Notes: generated by a model not told the origin, from the letters alone. A stretch of DNA of 50,655 nt from Candidatus Parcubacteria bacterium (GCA_002869265.1 PKTH01000008.1:1-50655); one strand, 5' to 3'; shown: positions 38,003-47,351, numbered from the stretch's first letter. Translations and numbers: made by a program.

Positions 38003-39898
38003 CTACTTGCCTTCTGGTTCTGATACTTCTTTTACTTTTTCAATTCTATATAATGTAAAATCTCCTGAAATTCTAGAAACCTCCTCTATGCTTAAATCAA
38101 ACTCAGCCAGACGCCTTTTGTTTAGGTAATTTATATCTTTCTGAGGTAGCCTGAAGTTATAGTAATATAGTGGTACGTATGAGGCTATCCGATAGTATCT
38201 GGTAATCATCTCTTTGTCATCAAAAAGACCAACTACGACCTTTCTTTCAGGGAACAAAAGCTTGTCATGATACAGCGTTATAATTGCAGAATTTGGTTCT
38301 GTTAATTCCAACACTCTCTCGACTTCCCTATTAGCATTTGCTTGATTCTCTGCTGTATAGATAAGACCTTCTTCCGAACCATGCAAAACAAATCTAATAG
38401 AGACAATTGCTGTTATAGACAAAAAGAGAGACACTACTACCCACTTAACAAAAGAACTTCTTAAATATATATTCTTCCATTTGTTGTTTTCTAGTTTATG
38501 GGGAAACGGCAAAGAAAGAAGCTTTGCAACACTTAAAACGAACACTGCTGCCAAAGGGAAAGATCCCAAGTAGACTGGCAACCAATATCTTGTATATGAA
38601 TTACCAATGGTAAAACTGTTTGGATCGGGGTTGTCTGTAAAACCCCAGGACCCATAGTATATAACCAAAATAGAAGAAATAATAATATATGAGAGCAGAT
38701 ATACGAAATACTTTTTTCTTCTGTTTCTAAGAGCCATCACAAAAAAAACAATACCGCCAAGAAAGGCTGTCCAAAAAATCCAAGGAAACATATTTACAAA
38801 ATAATATTTAAAACGGAGTAAGCTCTGTTTAGGTTGCAAACCAAAATAAAATATACTTTTGCTTAGTTTTTCTATTGGGCCATCAACTCTACCCACCTCA
38901 CCACTCAATGTGTTTTTAACAATTTCCGTCCCTGCGTCTTTTATGTTAAGTATTGACTGGTTCATTTCAGAATACCCTCCCAGAAATGGTGATGAATATA
39001 GAACCTGGTTATAAAAAAACATGGGCAGAAGCGCCAAAATAAAAAACGAGCTAAAAACTGCTAGTTTCAATGCCCCCACCCTCCTAAAGTTAAAAACCCA
39101 TAAAACTAAAAACAATGGAGCAATCCACATTAATTCTGAGGTTCTAACTATCACTGCTAAGCCCACGAAAGCACCAGCCAAAGCTGAGAAGGCCAAATAC
39201 GTAAAAGCCTTATATTTTGGAGCTCCAAAAAATATCTTCAAGGGACCCCTTTCTCTTCTTTCTTCAATAAAATCGTCTTTGTTTTTCTTTCTAAATATAG
39301 ATTTTATAAATCTTCTAATACTTTTTCGCCTCTGAAGTTCAAAGCCCTCGGTCATCTTGTATGAATAAAACAAACCAACAACCAAAAAGACTGTAAAGAG
39401 GACGTTATGAAACATGCTTCTAGCACTATAGTATGTATATACCGGGAAAAAAACTAAAAGTACCGCAGAGACAAATGCTATATTTTTATTAAAAAGCTTT
39501 TTTATTAAGAGGTAATAATACACTATACCGATAGAGGCAAAGAGCGGAGTTAGGTACGGGATGATCTTATATGTGCTAAATTTAACCAAAGTTCCAAAAA
39601 CCAAGATTATCCCCAGAAAAGAAACTGGCTTTATCTCACCACTGTCACTACGAAAACTCCTGGGTTTCATAATATCGTCGACATAAAGATTGTATTTTTC
39701 AAAAATCTCCATTCTCCCCTCTTGGCCGTAAAGTTTGGTCAAAACATAGTTTGCTGTCTCATCAGGAGATAACCATTTAACAAAATCTTTATCCTGAGTT
39801 ACATAATTAAAACTACTAACCGAAACAAAAAAGAACACTGATAACCCAACTATGATGGCCAGGAATATAAAAGAGTTTGATTGAATAAATTTTTTCAT
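38003..39898 (-). CDS. Multi-pass membrane glycosyltransferase (GT39/PMT-like)
   Basis: About 10 TM segments; N-terminal luminal region WLSPDETANYVLTKLYGQ. Confidence 0.7.
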   Translation of the reverse strand: MKKFIQSNSFIFLAIIVGLSVFFFVSVSSFNYVTQDKDFVKWLSPDETANYVLTKLYGQEGRMEIFEKYNLYVDDIMKPRSFRSDSGEIKPVSFLGIILVFGTLVKFSTYKIIPYLTPLFASIGIVYYYLLIKKLFNKNIAFVSAVLLVFFPVYTYYSARSMFHNVLFTVFLVVGLFYSYKMTEGFELQRRKSIRRFIKSIFRKKNKDDFIEERRERGPLKIFFGAPKYKAFTYLAFSALAGAFVGLAVIVRTSELMWIAPLFLVLWVFNFRRVGALKLAVFSSFFILALLPMFFYNQVLYSSPFLGGYSEMNQSILNIKDAGTEIVKNTLSGEVGRVDGPIEKLSKSIFYFGLQPKQSLLRFKYYFVNMFPWIFWTAFLGGIVFFVMALRNRRKKYFVYLLSYIIISSILVIYYGSWGFTDNPDPNSFTIGNSYTRYWLPVYLGSFPLAAVFVLSVAKLLSLPFPHKLENNKWKNIYLRSSFVKWVVVSLFLSITAIVSIRFVLHGSEEGLIYTAENQANANREVERVLELTEPNSAIITLYHDKLLFPERKVVVGLFDDKEMITRYYRIASYVPLYYYNFRLPQKDINYLNKRRLAEFDLSIEEVSRISGDFTLYRIEKVKEVSEPEGK

Positions 39899-40031
39899 TT
39901 AAAGCAAGTTTAACACCTTATTAGAATTTACTTATATTAGCAAAAACACATTTTTTTGTAAACAAAACATCTGGCCTGCTCTAAAAAGTCTCTTTCTATT
40001 GATAAATATAATAATATGTTACAATCTAGGC

Positions 40032-42011
40032 ATGAAAATAGATATTAAAAAAATAGGTTTTTGGGACATTTTCCTAATAATAAACCTCATCTCTCTTTTT
40101 GGGGCTGTAATCTACAAGGTCTACGCCCTGAACACCATAGCCGTAATTCTGTCATTGCTTTTTTCGTATCTAGCCTTTACTTTTTTGCAAAAGCTAAAGA
40201 CAGAAATAAAGGTATCAGTTTTTACAAAATTAAAATCTCTGCTTTCGGGATTATTGTTAATTAAAAAGCTCAACTTAAACAAAGACAATATCTCAAAAAA
40301 GATTTTTTCTTTCCTGTATTTATGTGTTTATTTAAATTTGTTGTACATATTGTTCACTAATACCAGTGTTAATTCGATTACAAGCCCATGGCAGGTTATT
40401 CCTTCCTATTTCTTTATTTTCTATCTACTTCTAACGACTTTATTGTTTTTTGTCATAAAAAATCAATCCAATTTATTTTCATTATTCTTTGTTTCTCTTC
40501 ATTATTTTTTATCATTTTCAATCGCAATTATAGTTTACAAAATAGGATATGGTTTTGATCCCTTTGTTCATGAAGCAACCCTAGACATAATAAAAGAAAA
40601 GGGTTTTGTTGACCCTAAGCCCCTTTACTACCTTGGTCAATACAGTCTTATAATTATTTTAAACAAGCTTCTTTTTGTCCCAATATCATTTCTTAATAAA
40701 TTTTTAGTACCTATTCTTGCCTCCGTTTTTCTGCCAAGAGCCATCCTAGACTACCTAAACAAACAATTCACTGAGTCTCAAATATCTCTAAGGATTCTTG
40801 TTTTACTGCTGATTCTACCTTTCTCCCTTTTTATAATGACAACTCCTCAAAACTTGGCTTATTTACTTCTACTTATCATAATAATAAAGTCAATTAAGCT
40901 AGATAACCTATACGACTTAGCCTCTCTTTATGTTTTCTCTCTTGTAGCTCTTGTTACGCAACCAATTGCCGGAATCCCAGCACTTCTTTTTGTTCTTCTA
41001 ATTAGCTTCTATTATTCAGAACATAAATTTAAGAAATTGTTCATTTCCATTGTTCTCTTTTTTATGGCCATATCTCTCCCTTTGTCTTTTTTCTTGTTTC
41101 AAAACACACCAGAAACCAAGGTAAAAATTTCAAACAATTTTTTTGCTAGCACAGTTGCCTCGGTTAGTAATTCAATGAATAACACACTCACCCCAGTAGT
41201 TCCAAATAATGAAAATGCTTTCCTAAATTTTATTTATTTCTACTCCTTTAATCTAAAATTTATTATCCTTTTGCTGGTTTTTTCTGGTATTTACTTGTCC
41301 ATAAAAAACAAAAAAGAGTGTAAAATTTTTATACACTATCTTCTTGTTTTTTTAACTCTGTTTATTGCCTACCTCCTAACTTCTTCTCTCGATTTTTCAT
41401 TTTTGGTTGATTACGAAAGAAGCGCTTATTCAGAAAGAATCCTTCTAACATCTTCGCTTTTTTTGCTGCCATTTATTCTTCTCTCCTTTTACTATTTCCT
41501 ATTCAAGCTTCAATCAAATAAAAACAACATAAAGGTACCCGTTTATTTATTTATCGGAACATTAATTTTATCTTCTCTCTATACAAGCTATCCCCGCTTA
41601 GACAACTATCACAACTCTCATGGTATTTCTGTCGGCCAATATGATATAGAGGCTACAAAGTGGATTGAAGATAACAATAGGTGGCAATATATAGTACTGG
41701 CTAATCAGCAAGTAAGTGCTTCTGCTCTCAAAAATTTCGGCTTCAATAAATACTTTAGTAATAATATTTTCTACTACCCAATTCCAACTTCCAGTCCTCT
41801 TTATGAGCACTACCTAAACATGGTTTACGACAAACCCAGCAGAGAAAACGCTCTTAAAGCTTTAGACCTAGTGAATATTAACGAATTATATTTTGTTTTA
41901 AATAAATATTGGTGGGCATTCCCAAAACTACTAGAAGAAGCAAAGTTAGAAGCTGATTCATTTAAAGAATTTGGCGATGGAGATGTTTATGTCTTCAAAT
42001 ACATTAGATAA
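40032..42011 (+). CDS. Polytopic membrane protein, possible glycosyltransferase
   Basis: Many TM segments, C-terminal soluble domain; ATG at 40032 preferred over TTG 39999. Confidence 0.7.
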   Translation: MKIDIKKIGFWDIFLIINLISLFGAVIYKVYALNTIAVILSLLFSYLAFTFLQKLKTEIKVSVFTKLKSLLSGLLLIKKLNLNKDNISKKIFSFLYLCVYLNLLYILFTNTSVNSITSPWQVIPSYFFIFYLLLTTLLFFVIKNQSNLFSLFFVSLHYFLSFSIAIIVYKIGYGFDPFVHEATLDIIKEKGFVDPKPLYYLGQYSLIIILNKLLFVPISFLNKFLVPILASVFLPRAILDYLNKQFTESQISLRILVLLLILPFSLFIMTTPQNLAYLLLLIIIIKSIKLDNLYDLASLYVFSLVALVTQPIAGIPALLFVLLISFYYSEHKFKKLFISIVLFFMAISLPLSFFLFQNTPETKVKISNNFFASTVASVSNSMNNTLTPVVPNNENAFLNFIYFYSFNLKFIILLLVFSGIYLSIKNKKECKIFIHYLLVFLTLFIAYLLTSSLDFSFLVDYERSAYSERILLTSSLFLLPFILLSFYYFLFKLQSNKNNIKVPVYLFIGTLILSSLYTSYPRLDNYHNSHGISVGQYDIEATKWIEDNNRWQYIVLANQQVSASALKNFGFNKYFSNNIFYYPIPTSSPLYEHYLNMVYDKPSRENALKALDLVNINELYFVLNKYWWAFPKLLEEAKLEADSFKEFGDGDVYVFKYIR

Positions 42012-42012
42012 A

Positions 42013-42047
42013 AAGACCTACGCTATTTGAGCGTAGGTCTTTTTTTA
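42013..42047. terminator. Bidirectional Rho-independent terminator
   Basis: aaaaagacctacgct-atttg-agcgtaggtcttttttt. Confidence 0.93.
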
Positions 42048-42058
42048 TCTAAATATAA

Positions 42059-43303
42059 CTATTTTATTTCTGGTAAATCCGGTGCAATCTTATGTAATCT
42101 TTCAATTATCGGTGGAAGTATTTTTAATACTCTTTTCACTTCAGCCTCGGTGTTATCTTTTCCGAATGTAAACCGGATTGAAGAATGAGCTATTTCTTTT
42201 TTTATCCCCATAGCCAGAAGAACACTTGATGCTTTCAGTTGCATTGAGGCGCAAGCAGAACCAGTTGAGACCGCTACTCCTTCGAGATCCAAGGCTATCA
42301 AAATTGATTCGCCTTCAATCCCCGGAAAGATGAAGTGAGCATGAGATGGTACCGCCTCACCTCGGACTGTAGTTAACTTGGCTCCATGAACACTTTTTAA
42401 AACTCCATCAGCAAACATATCTCTTAGTTTTGAAACTTTTTTATTGTTTTTCTCAACGTTCTTTTTACTCAAAAGAGCAACCGCCTCCCCAAAACCAACT
42501 ATTCCTGAAACGTTTAGGGTCCCGCTTCGCTTATCCATTTCCTGATGGCCTCCAAGCTGCACAGCTCTTAGGGGAATACCTGTTTTCACATACAAAGCAC
42601 CCACGCCTTTTGGACCATAAATTTTGTGTGAAGAAAGGGAAAGCATGTCGACATAATTCCAAACAACATCAGAGTTCAAATAATTAATTGCTTGGGTAGC
42701 GTCTGTGTGGAAATAAATTTGTTGAGGTTTCTCTCCTCTTTCTGATACTCTAGTATTCTGCCAATCTTTCAGTCTTCGTTCGTTTATTTTTTTTATATTT
42801 TTACCGACCTCTCTTATGGGCTGAATTGCCCCCACTTCACTATTAACGTGCATTACTGAAACCAAGAGAGTGTTTTCTTTAATAGCCTCTTTTATGTCGC
42901 CGGCGCTTACTATCCCTTTTTTATTGGGCTTTATATAAGTGACCTCTACTAGACCATCTCGAACTAATCTCTCGACTGGCTCAAGAGTTGCTGGATGCTC
43001 AATCTCAGTTGTTATAATATGTGGATTTTTAAAACCTCTAGCAACAAAAGAATTCACCAAGCCAAAAATTGCTAAATTATTCGACTCGGTTGACCCTGAG
43101 GTAAAAAATATTTCAGAGAAATCACAGTTTAGATGGTCAGCAATTTGCTTTCGCGCTTTATCAACCGCCATAACAGATTCTCTACCAAAAGAGTGCAGAG
43201 AAGATGGATTTCCATAAACATCCGAAAAATACGGGAGCATTTTTTCTAACACTTTCTTATCTACTGGCGTAGTCGCACTATGATCAAGATAAATTGGCTT
43301 CAT
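42059..43303 (-). CDS. Cysteine desulfurase (NifS/IscS family)
   Basis: MKPIYLDHSATTPVD, FTSGSTESNNLAI, HTDATQAINY, SSHKIYGPKGVGAL, STGSACAS. Confidence 0.96.
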   Translation of the reverse strand: MKPIYLDHSATTPVDKKVLEKMLPYFSDVYGNPSSLHSFGRESVMAVDKARKQIADHLNCDFSEIFFTSGSTESNNLAIFGLVNSFVARGFKNPHIITTEIEHPATLEPVERLVRDGLVEVTYIKPNKKGIVSAGDIKEAIKENTLLVSVMHVNSEVGAIQPIREVGKNIKKINERRLKDWQNTRVSERGEKPQQIYFHTDATQAINYLNSDVVWNYVDMLSLSSHKIYGPKGVGALYVKTGIPLRAVQLGGHQEMDKRSGTLNVSGIVGFGEAVALLSKKNVEKNNKKVSKLRDMFADGVLKSVHGAKLTTVRGEAVPSHAHFIFPGIEGESILIALDLEGVAVSTGSACASMQLKASSVLLAMGIKKEIAHSSIRFTFGKDNTEAEVKRVLKILPPIIERLHKIAPDLPEIK

Positions 43304-43312
43304 ATGTTTAAT

Positions 43313-43537
43313 CTATGCGTTCATAACTTCTTTAACCTCTGGGATAGCGGCTGTAATTGTCTGTTCTATTCCCTGTTTCAAGGTAATCTCTGACATCGGA
43401 CAAGTTGCACACATCCCAACTAGACTTACTATGAGAACACCTGTCTTTTCGTTAAAATCTACGAACTCAACATCTCCACCGTCCATTTGTAGCTGTGGTC
43501 TTATTTTATCAAGTTCTTTTTGAATTTTTTCTTTCAT
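43313..43537 (-). CDS. NifU C-terminal-domain (Nfu) protein
   Basis: LDKIRPQLQMDGGDVEFVDF...GMCATCPMSEITLKQGIE. Confidence 0.95.
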   Translation of the reverse strand: MKEKIQKELDKIRPQLQMDGGDVEFVDFNEKTGVLIVSLVGMCATCPMSEITLKQGIEQTITAAIPEVKEVMNA

Positions 43538-43538
43538 G

Positions 43539-43600
43539 GCTTGCGTGTGAGCAAGTCTCCCGTTAGCTACGAAGTAGCACCAAACGGGGATAACCCGCTA
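43539..43600 (-). promoter_or_regulatory. Two GC-rich hairpins between iscU-like and nfu-like genes (candidate cis-acting RNA)
   Basis: Minus: CCCGTT-TGGTGCTAC-TTC-GTAGCT-AACGGG then CTTGC-TCACAC-GCAAG, ending 2 nt before the ATG. Confidence 0.65.
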
Positions 43601-43615
43601 TATTAATATTAATAA

Positions 43616-43981
43616 TTATTTTTTCTTATAGTTTTCAATTGCTTCCTGTAAGGCATCAATACCCAACATAGAGCAATGAATTTTTGATGGCGGTAAATCA
43701 CCAAGTGATTTAACTACATCATCTTTTGTGATCGCCATCGCATCTTCTAGTTTTTGTGACTTAGCAAGATCTGTCATGGCCGAAGTAACAGCGATCGCAG
43801 CAGCACAACCAAAAGTTTCAAACTTGATATCGGCAATCTTGTCGTCCTTTATTTTTAAATATATTTTCATCAAGTCTCCACAACCAACATTACCCTTCTC
43901 GCCAATAGCATCAGCGTTTTTTATTACCCCCTGATTATGAGGATTTTTAAAGTGTTCAATCACTTTATCTGTATATATCAT
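43616..43981 (-). CDS. iscU: Fe-S scaffold protein (IscU/NifU N-terminal)
   Basis: VIEHFKNPHNQGVI, GNVGCGDLMKIYL, FETFGCAAAIAVTSAMTD, PPSKIHCSMLGIDAL. Confidence 0.96.
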   Translation of the reverse strand: MIYTDKVIEHFKNPHNQGVIKNADAIGEKGNVGCGDLMKIYLKIKDDKIADIKFETFGCAAAIAVTSAMTDLAKSQKLEDAMAITKDDVVKSLGDLPPSKIHCSMLGIDALQEAIENYKKK

Positions 43982-43998
43982 ATTTGTTATATTATTTT

Positions 43999-44733
43999 TT
44001 AATAAATATTTACTTCTGTCCCCACTTCCGTGAGATTATATATTTTTTCAGCAGCCTCAGTACCAACTCTTACACATCCATGTGAAGCTGGAGCCCCAAG
44101 ATGGTCCTCTCCTTCTCTATACCCACTGGGCCAAATAGGCAATTCATGTATACCATATCTTCCGTCGGGTGTTATTGCCATCCAATACGGCATCCACAAT
44201 CCATAACTAGACCAAGCTTTGGGATGTTTATTCTGAATACTAAATTTCCCTCTAGGGGTTGTGTCAAACAAACCACTTGATACCGGATAGTCATACATCA
44301 TTACTCCTCCCAAAAAATAAAATAGTTTCTGAGAATAGAGGCTTATATCAATTCTTTTTTGAAGTTTCGCTCCGCTATTTTGCAGGGGGTCAAAACCACC
44401 ATAAACCTCTTGCCCATCATCATAACCATCTCCATCACTATCCTTGTTTTTTATTTTAGTCTTAAATTTCAATTCCAAACTATCAACTAGGCCATCCTGA
44501 TCAAAATCACTTTCAGCTAGCTTTACTGGTCTCGCTTCTAGGGGCGAATATCCTGTGTTGAGCTCTAGCCAGTCACTATAACCGTCACCATCCGTGTCAC
44601 CGCTATTAGGATTTGTTTCATAAACTTCTATCTCATCTCTATCCGGCACCCCATCCATATCTGAGTCAAGTAAGCCATTAGCAAAGACAAGTTCAGGCAA
44701 AAAGATAAAGAATAATAAAAATAGAGTTCTCAT
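43999..44733 (-). CDS. L,D-transpeptidase (YkuD) with N-terminal TSP3-type calcium-binding repeats
   Basis: DSDMDGVPDRDE, DTDGDGYSDWLE, DFDQDGLVDSLE, DSDGDGYDDGQE; catalytic GIHELP...SHGCVRV. Confidence 0.92.
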   Translation of the reverse strand: MRTLFLLFFIFLPELVFANGLLDSDMDGVPDRDEIEVYETNPNSGDTDGDGYSDWLELNTGYSPLEARPVKLAESDFDQDGLVDSLELKFKTKIKNKDSDGDGYDDGQEVYGGFDPLQNSGAKLQKRIDISLYSQKLFYFLGGVMMYDYPVSSGLFDTTPRGKFSIQNKHPKAWSSYGLWMPYWMAITPDGRYGIHELPIWPSGYREGEDHLGAPASHGCVRVGTEAAEKIYNLTEVGTEVNIY

Positions 44734-45128
44734 TATAATAATTCACTTAATTTAAAGTTCACCAAAGTGTCATTAACTGCCTTTTGCAAACGAGACAAAA
44801 CTTTCAAGGCTCCACAAGAACCATTATCACAGCTAACAGCCCCAGTCTCATCTACACACCTGAAGTATGAAATACTCCCCTCGAGCGTTTTTACAATATC
44901 AAGAATGCTTATATCCTCAGGCTTTCTACTTAAGGTATAACCTCCGTTTACTCCTCTTTCAGATGTAACTAGACCAGCTTTTTTTAGCTTTGAAAAGAGC
45001 CTTTCAAGATAGCCAAGCGAGATTTTCTCTTCTTCGGCAATTTTCGCTAAAGACAGCGAGTCTCCACTATTTTTAGCTAAGCTAATCATAGCTCTTATTC
45101 CATATGTAGATTTGGTAGAAAATTTCAT
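44733..45128 (-). CDS. Rrf2-family regulator, IscR-like
   Basis: MKFSTKSTYGIRAMISLAKN...LERLFSKLKKAGLVTSERGVNGGYTLSR; three Cys in FRCVDETGAVSCDNGSCGAL. Confidence 0.93.
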   Translation of the reverse strand: MKFSTKSTYGIRAMISLAKNSGDSLSLAKIAEEEKISLGYLERLFSKLKKAGLVTSERGVNGGYTLSRKPEDISILDIVKTLEGSISYFRCVDETGAVSCDNGSCGALKVLSRLQKAVNDTLVNFKLSELL

Positions 45129-45200
45129 TAAGACAATATAATTCCTACCAGCGTGGTAGGTGTTTATACAATATCATTTTATCTATTTTTGTCAAGAAAA

Positions 45201-45226
45201 AAGACCGGGATTTGTTTCCCGGTCTT
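45201..45226 (-). terminator. Rho-independent terminator
   Basis: Minus: AAGACCGGGA-AACAAA-TCCCGGTCTTTTTTC. Confidence 0.93.
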
Positions 45227-45248
45227 AATTAACTCAGTGCACTTAATA

Positions 45249-45491
45249 TTACTCACTCACGATTCCCAATTTTTTCTCCAATTTTTCAAACCTCTTACTG
45301 TTCGAAATTGCAGTTAATGTATAAACAATAACCAATAATGCCACCATCACTATCAAAAATGTTATCTGAATTTGCAGAATGTTAATTTCTGAATCAGTGA
45401 AATGAAAAAGAACTGCTAAGAAAATAGTCAAATAAGATATCACCAAGGTCGCTCGATGTAACAAGCCAATCTTTTTCTTAACAACATTCAT
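45249..45491 (-). CDS. Orphan small two-TM membrane protein
   Basis: MNVVKKKIGLLHRATLVISYLTIFLAVLF...; SD AGAAAGGAGATTTCA-ATG; track start at 45515 (TTG) lies upstream of the SD. Confidence 0.8.
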   Translation of the reverse strand: MNVVKKKIGLLHRATLVISYLTIFLAVLFHFTDSEINILQIQITFLIVMVALLVIVYTLTAISNSKRFEKLEKKLGIVSE

Positions 45492-45528
45492 TGAAATCTC
45501 CTTTCTAACAGTCAATCAGTTTATCCTT

Positions 45529-45840
45529 TTAAATCCACTGGTTTTTTTCTTTAAAACACTCAGTACAAGACCTTCTATCCATATTGTGCTTGCATTTTGG
45601 CACTGGGTTGCATACCATGCAAAGATTTGGATTTCCCCCATGAGAGCAAGGTTCTTGAGCTCTACCCTTAGCTTTGCACCTATAGCAAAAAACCGGATCT
45701 GATCCATGTTCACAGCGACCAGCTCTATCATCTTGGCAAGTTCTGCATCCCCTTCTATCTTTTTGATGATCGCAGCGATATCTTCCCTCACCTAAACAAT
45801 ACAGGCAAGGACTTCCTCCTCCAGTGTGTGTACATCTCAT
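45529..45840 (-). CDS. Orphan Cys/His-rich protein with five CxHx6CxxC putative zinc-binding motifs
   Basis: CTHTGGGSPCLYC, CDHQKDRRGCRTC, CEHGSDPVFCYRC, CSHGGNPNLCMVC, CKHNMDRRSCTEC; SD GGAGGTG upstream of ATG. Confidence 0.9.
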   Translation of the reverse strand: MRCTHTGGGSPCLYCLGEGRYRCDHQKDRRGCRTCQDDRAGRCEHGSDPVFCYRCKAKGRAQEPCSHGGNPNLCMVCNPVPKCKHNMDRRSCTECFKEKNQWI

Positions 45841-45870
45841 AAGAACACCTCCATTTAAGTAAATTTTGAA

Positions 45871-45903
45871 AAATAGCCGTCGGAGTATTTCGACGGCTAT
45901 TTA
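45871..45903 (-). terminator. Rho-independent terminator between mini-genes
   Basis: aaatagccgtcg-gagtattt-cgacggctattt. Confidence 0.85.
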
Positions 45904-45911
45904 TTTAACCT

Positions 45912-46322
45912 CTACAAACCCAAATATGTGACGACCCCGCTTCCCCGCGGGAGCTCTTCGAGGTCATTAGCCGACTTACCAAAAGTAAGATATGGGCCAT
46001 CCATATGCACATTCTCATATTCTCTTATCAAGGCAAATGCCTCATCTGCACTTTCTGCATTAGCAACTGCCTCCCCGCCAGGCCCACAATCAAGCTTAAA
46101 TGTTTTCATTTTTGTTATCCTTATAAAGAAGTCCATTCTAAAAAGATAAAACGACAACAAGCAAACTCCCGTCATAAAAAGTAGCCACTGATTTTCCTGA
46201 ATACGGTAATACATTTCTGGATTTTCACCAAAGCAGAGCTTCCATGAAAATAAACCAAGACATAGCCAGGCAAAGAATAAAACCATCACTTCATAAGTTT
46301 TTTCTAAATAATAGAATTTCAT
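45912..46322 (-). CDS. Orphan membrane protein (2 TM) with small cytosolic C-terminal domain
   Basis: SD GGGGAGGATAGAA-ATG; TM segments VMVLFFAWLCLGLFSW and WLLFMTGVCLLSFYLF. Confidence 0.75.
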   Translation of the reverse strand: MKFYYLEKTYEVMVLFFAWLCLGLFSWKLCFGENPEMYYRIQENQWLLFMTGVCLLSFYLFRMDFFIRITKMKTFKLDCGPGGEAVANAESADEAFALIREYENVHMDGPYLTFGKSANDLEELPRGSGVVTYLGL

Positions 46323-46386
46323 TTCTATCCTCCCCTTTCTGTTTGGATGTTAAAATATTCACTAAAAGTAAAAAGAACAGTTTTTT

Positions 46387-46415
46387 ACTTTATCACTTTT
46401 TTCATATTTTGTCAA
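46387..46415 (-). promoter_or_regulatory. Promoter for mini-gene cluster
   Basis: Minus: TTGACA - 17 nt - TAAAGT. Confidence 0.8.
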
Positions 46416-46437
46416 CTTCAGCCAAATAATCAATCTC

Positions 46438-46466
46438 TTGACATTATCCCCTACTTCCTGTAATAT
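46438..46466 (+). promoter_or_regulatory. Promoter for secE-nusG-rplK-rplA
   Basis: TTGACA - 17 nt - TAATAT. Confidence 0.8.
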
Positions 46467-46526
46467 AGAAGTAGTTAAATAAACGAGCCCGAGAGGCCGT
46501 TTTTATTTACGTAAATTTCAAAATAT

Positions 46527-46715
46527 ATGATCAAAAAAACGATTAATTATGTTAAGGGCTCAATTCTTGAAATGAAAAAAGTTACTTGGCCTAGCAAAAA
46601 AGAGACTATCAACTACACTGTTTTGGTTGTGGGTGTTAGCGTAGCAATTGCCGCATTCTTAGGCGGACTAGACTTTATTTTTCAAAAAGGATTAGAGATG
46701 TTCTTCTTGAGCTAG
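46527..46715 (+). CDS. secE: Preprotein translocase subunit SecE
   Basis: GSILEMKKVTWPSKKETINYTVLVVGV. Confidence 0.95.
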   Translation: MIKKTINYVKGSILEMKKVTWPSKKETINYTVLVVGVSVAIAAFLGGLDFIFQKGLEMFFLS

Positions 46716-46741
46716 AATTTAACAAATTAACACTTTTTAAT

Positions 46742-47287
46742 ATGGCAAAACAAACACTAAATCAGGGACGGAGATGGTATGTTATTCATACATATTCTGG
46801 TTATGAAGAAAACGTAGCCCAAAACCTAAGACAAAGAATAGAATCAATGGACATGGAAGACAAGATATTCAATATCTTAATCCCAATTGAGAAAAAAATT
46901 AAAATAAAGAACGGAAAAAGAAAAGTTACCGAAGAGAAGATTTTTCCAGGATATATCATGGTTGAGATGGTAGTAAACGATGACTCATGGTATGTTGTTA
47001 GAAACACTCCAAATGTAACAGGTTTTATTGGAACCGGGACAGTCCCAACACCAATTTCTGAAAAAGAGGTCAAAGATCTACAAAAGAGAATGGGCGTTGA
47101 AGAGCCAAAGTTCAAAATCGATATTTCAGAAAATACCCCTGTTTCAATTACTGACGGACCTTTCAAAAATCTTGAAGGTAAAGTCGTTAGCATTGACGAG
47201 GCTAAAGGTAAGGTTAAAGTACTTGTTTCAATGTTTGGACGTGAAACACCGGTTGAATTAGATTTCTTACAGATTAAAAAAATATAA
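46742..47287 (+). CDS. nusG: Transcription termination/antitermination protein NusG
   Basis: RRWYVIHTYSGYEENVAQNL...FPGYIMVEM...VRNTPNVTGFIGTG. Confidence 0.98.
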   Translation: MAKQTLNQGRRWYVIHTYSGYEENVAQNLRQRIESMDMEDKIFNILIPIEKKIKIKNGKRKVTEEKIFPGYIMVEMVVNDDSWYVVRNTPNVTGFIGTGTVPTPISEKEVKDLQKRMGVEEPKFKIDISENTPVSITDGPFKNLEGKVVSIDEAKGKVKVLVSMFGRETPVELDFLQIKKI

Positions 47288-47351
47288 TAAATATTATAAA
47301 TAACATTCTGTGCAATTTAATTGCTCGCTTCTCAGAATGAATGTTAAAAAA

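Noticed and set aside
45516-45791. 91-aa minus ORF overlapping the zinc-motif gene
   Set aside because: GTG start without good SD, no recognisable pattern; the overlapping frame has five exact metal-binding motifs and a strong SD.
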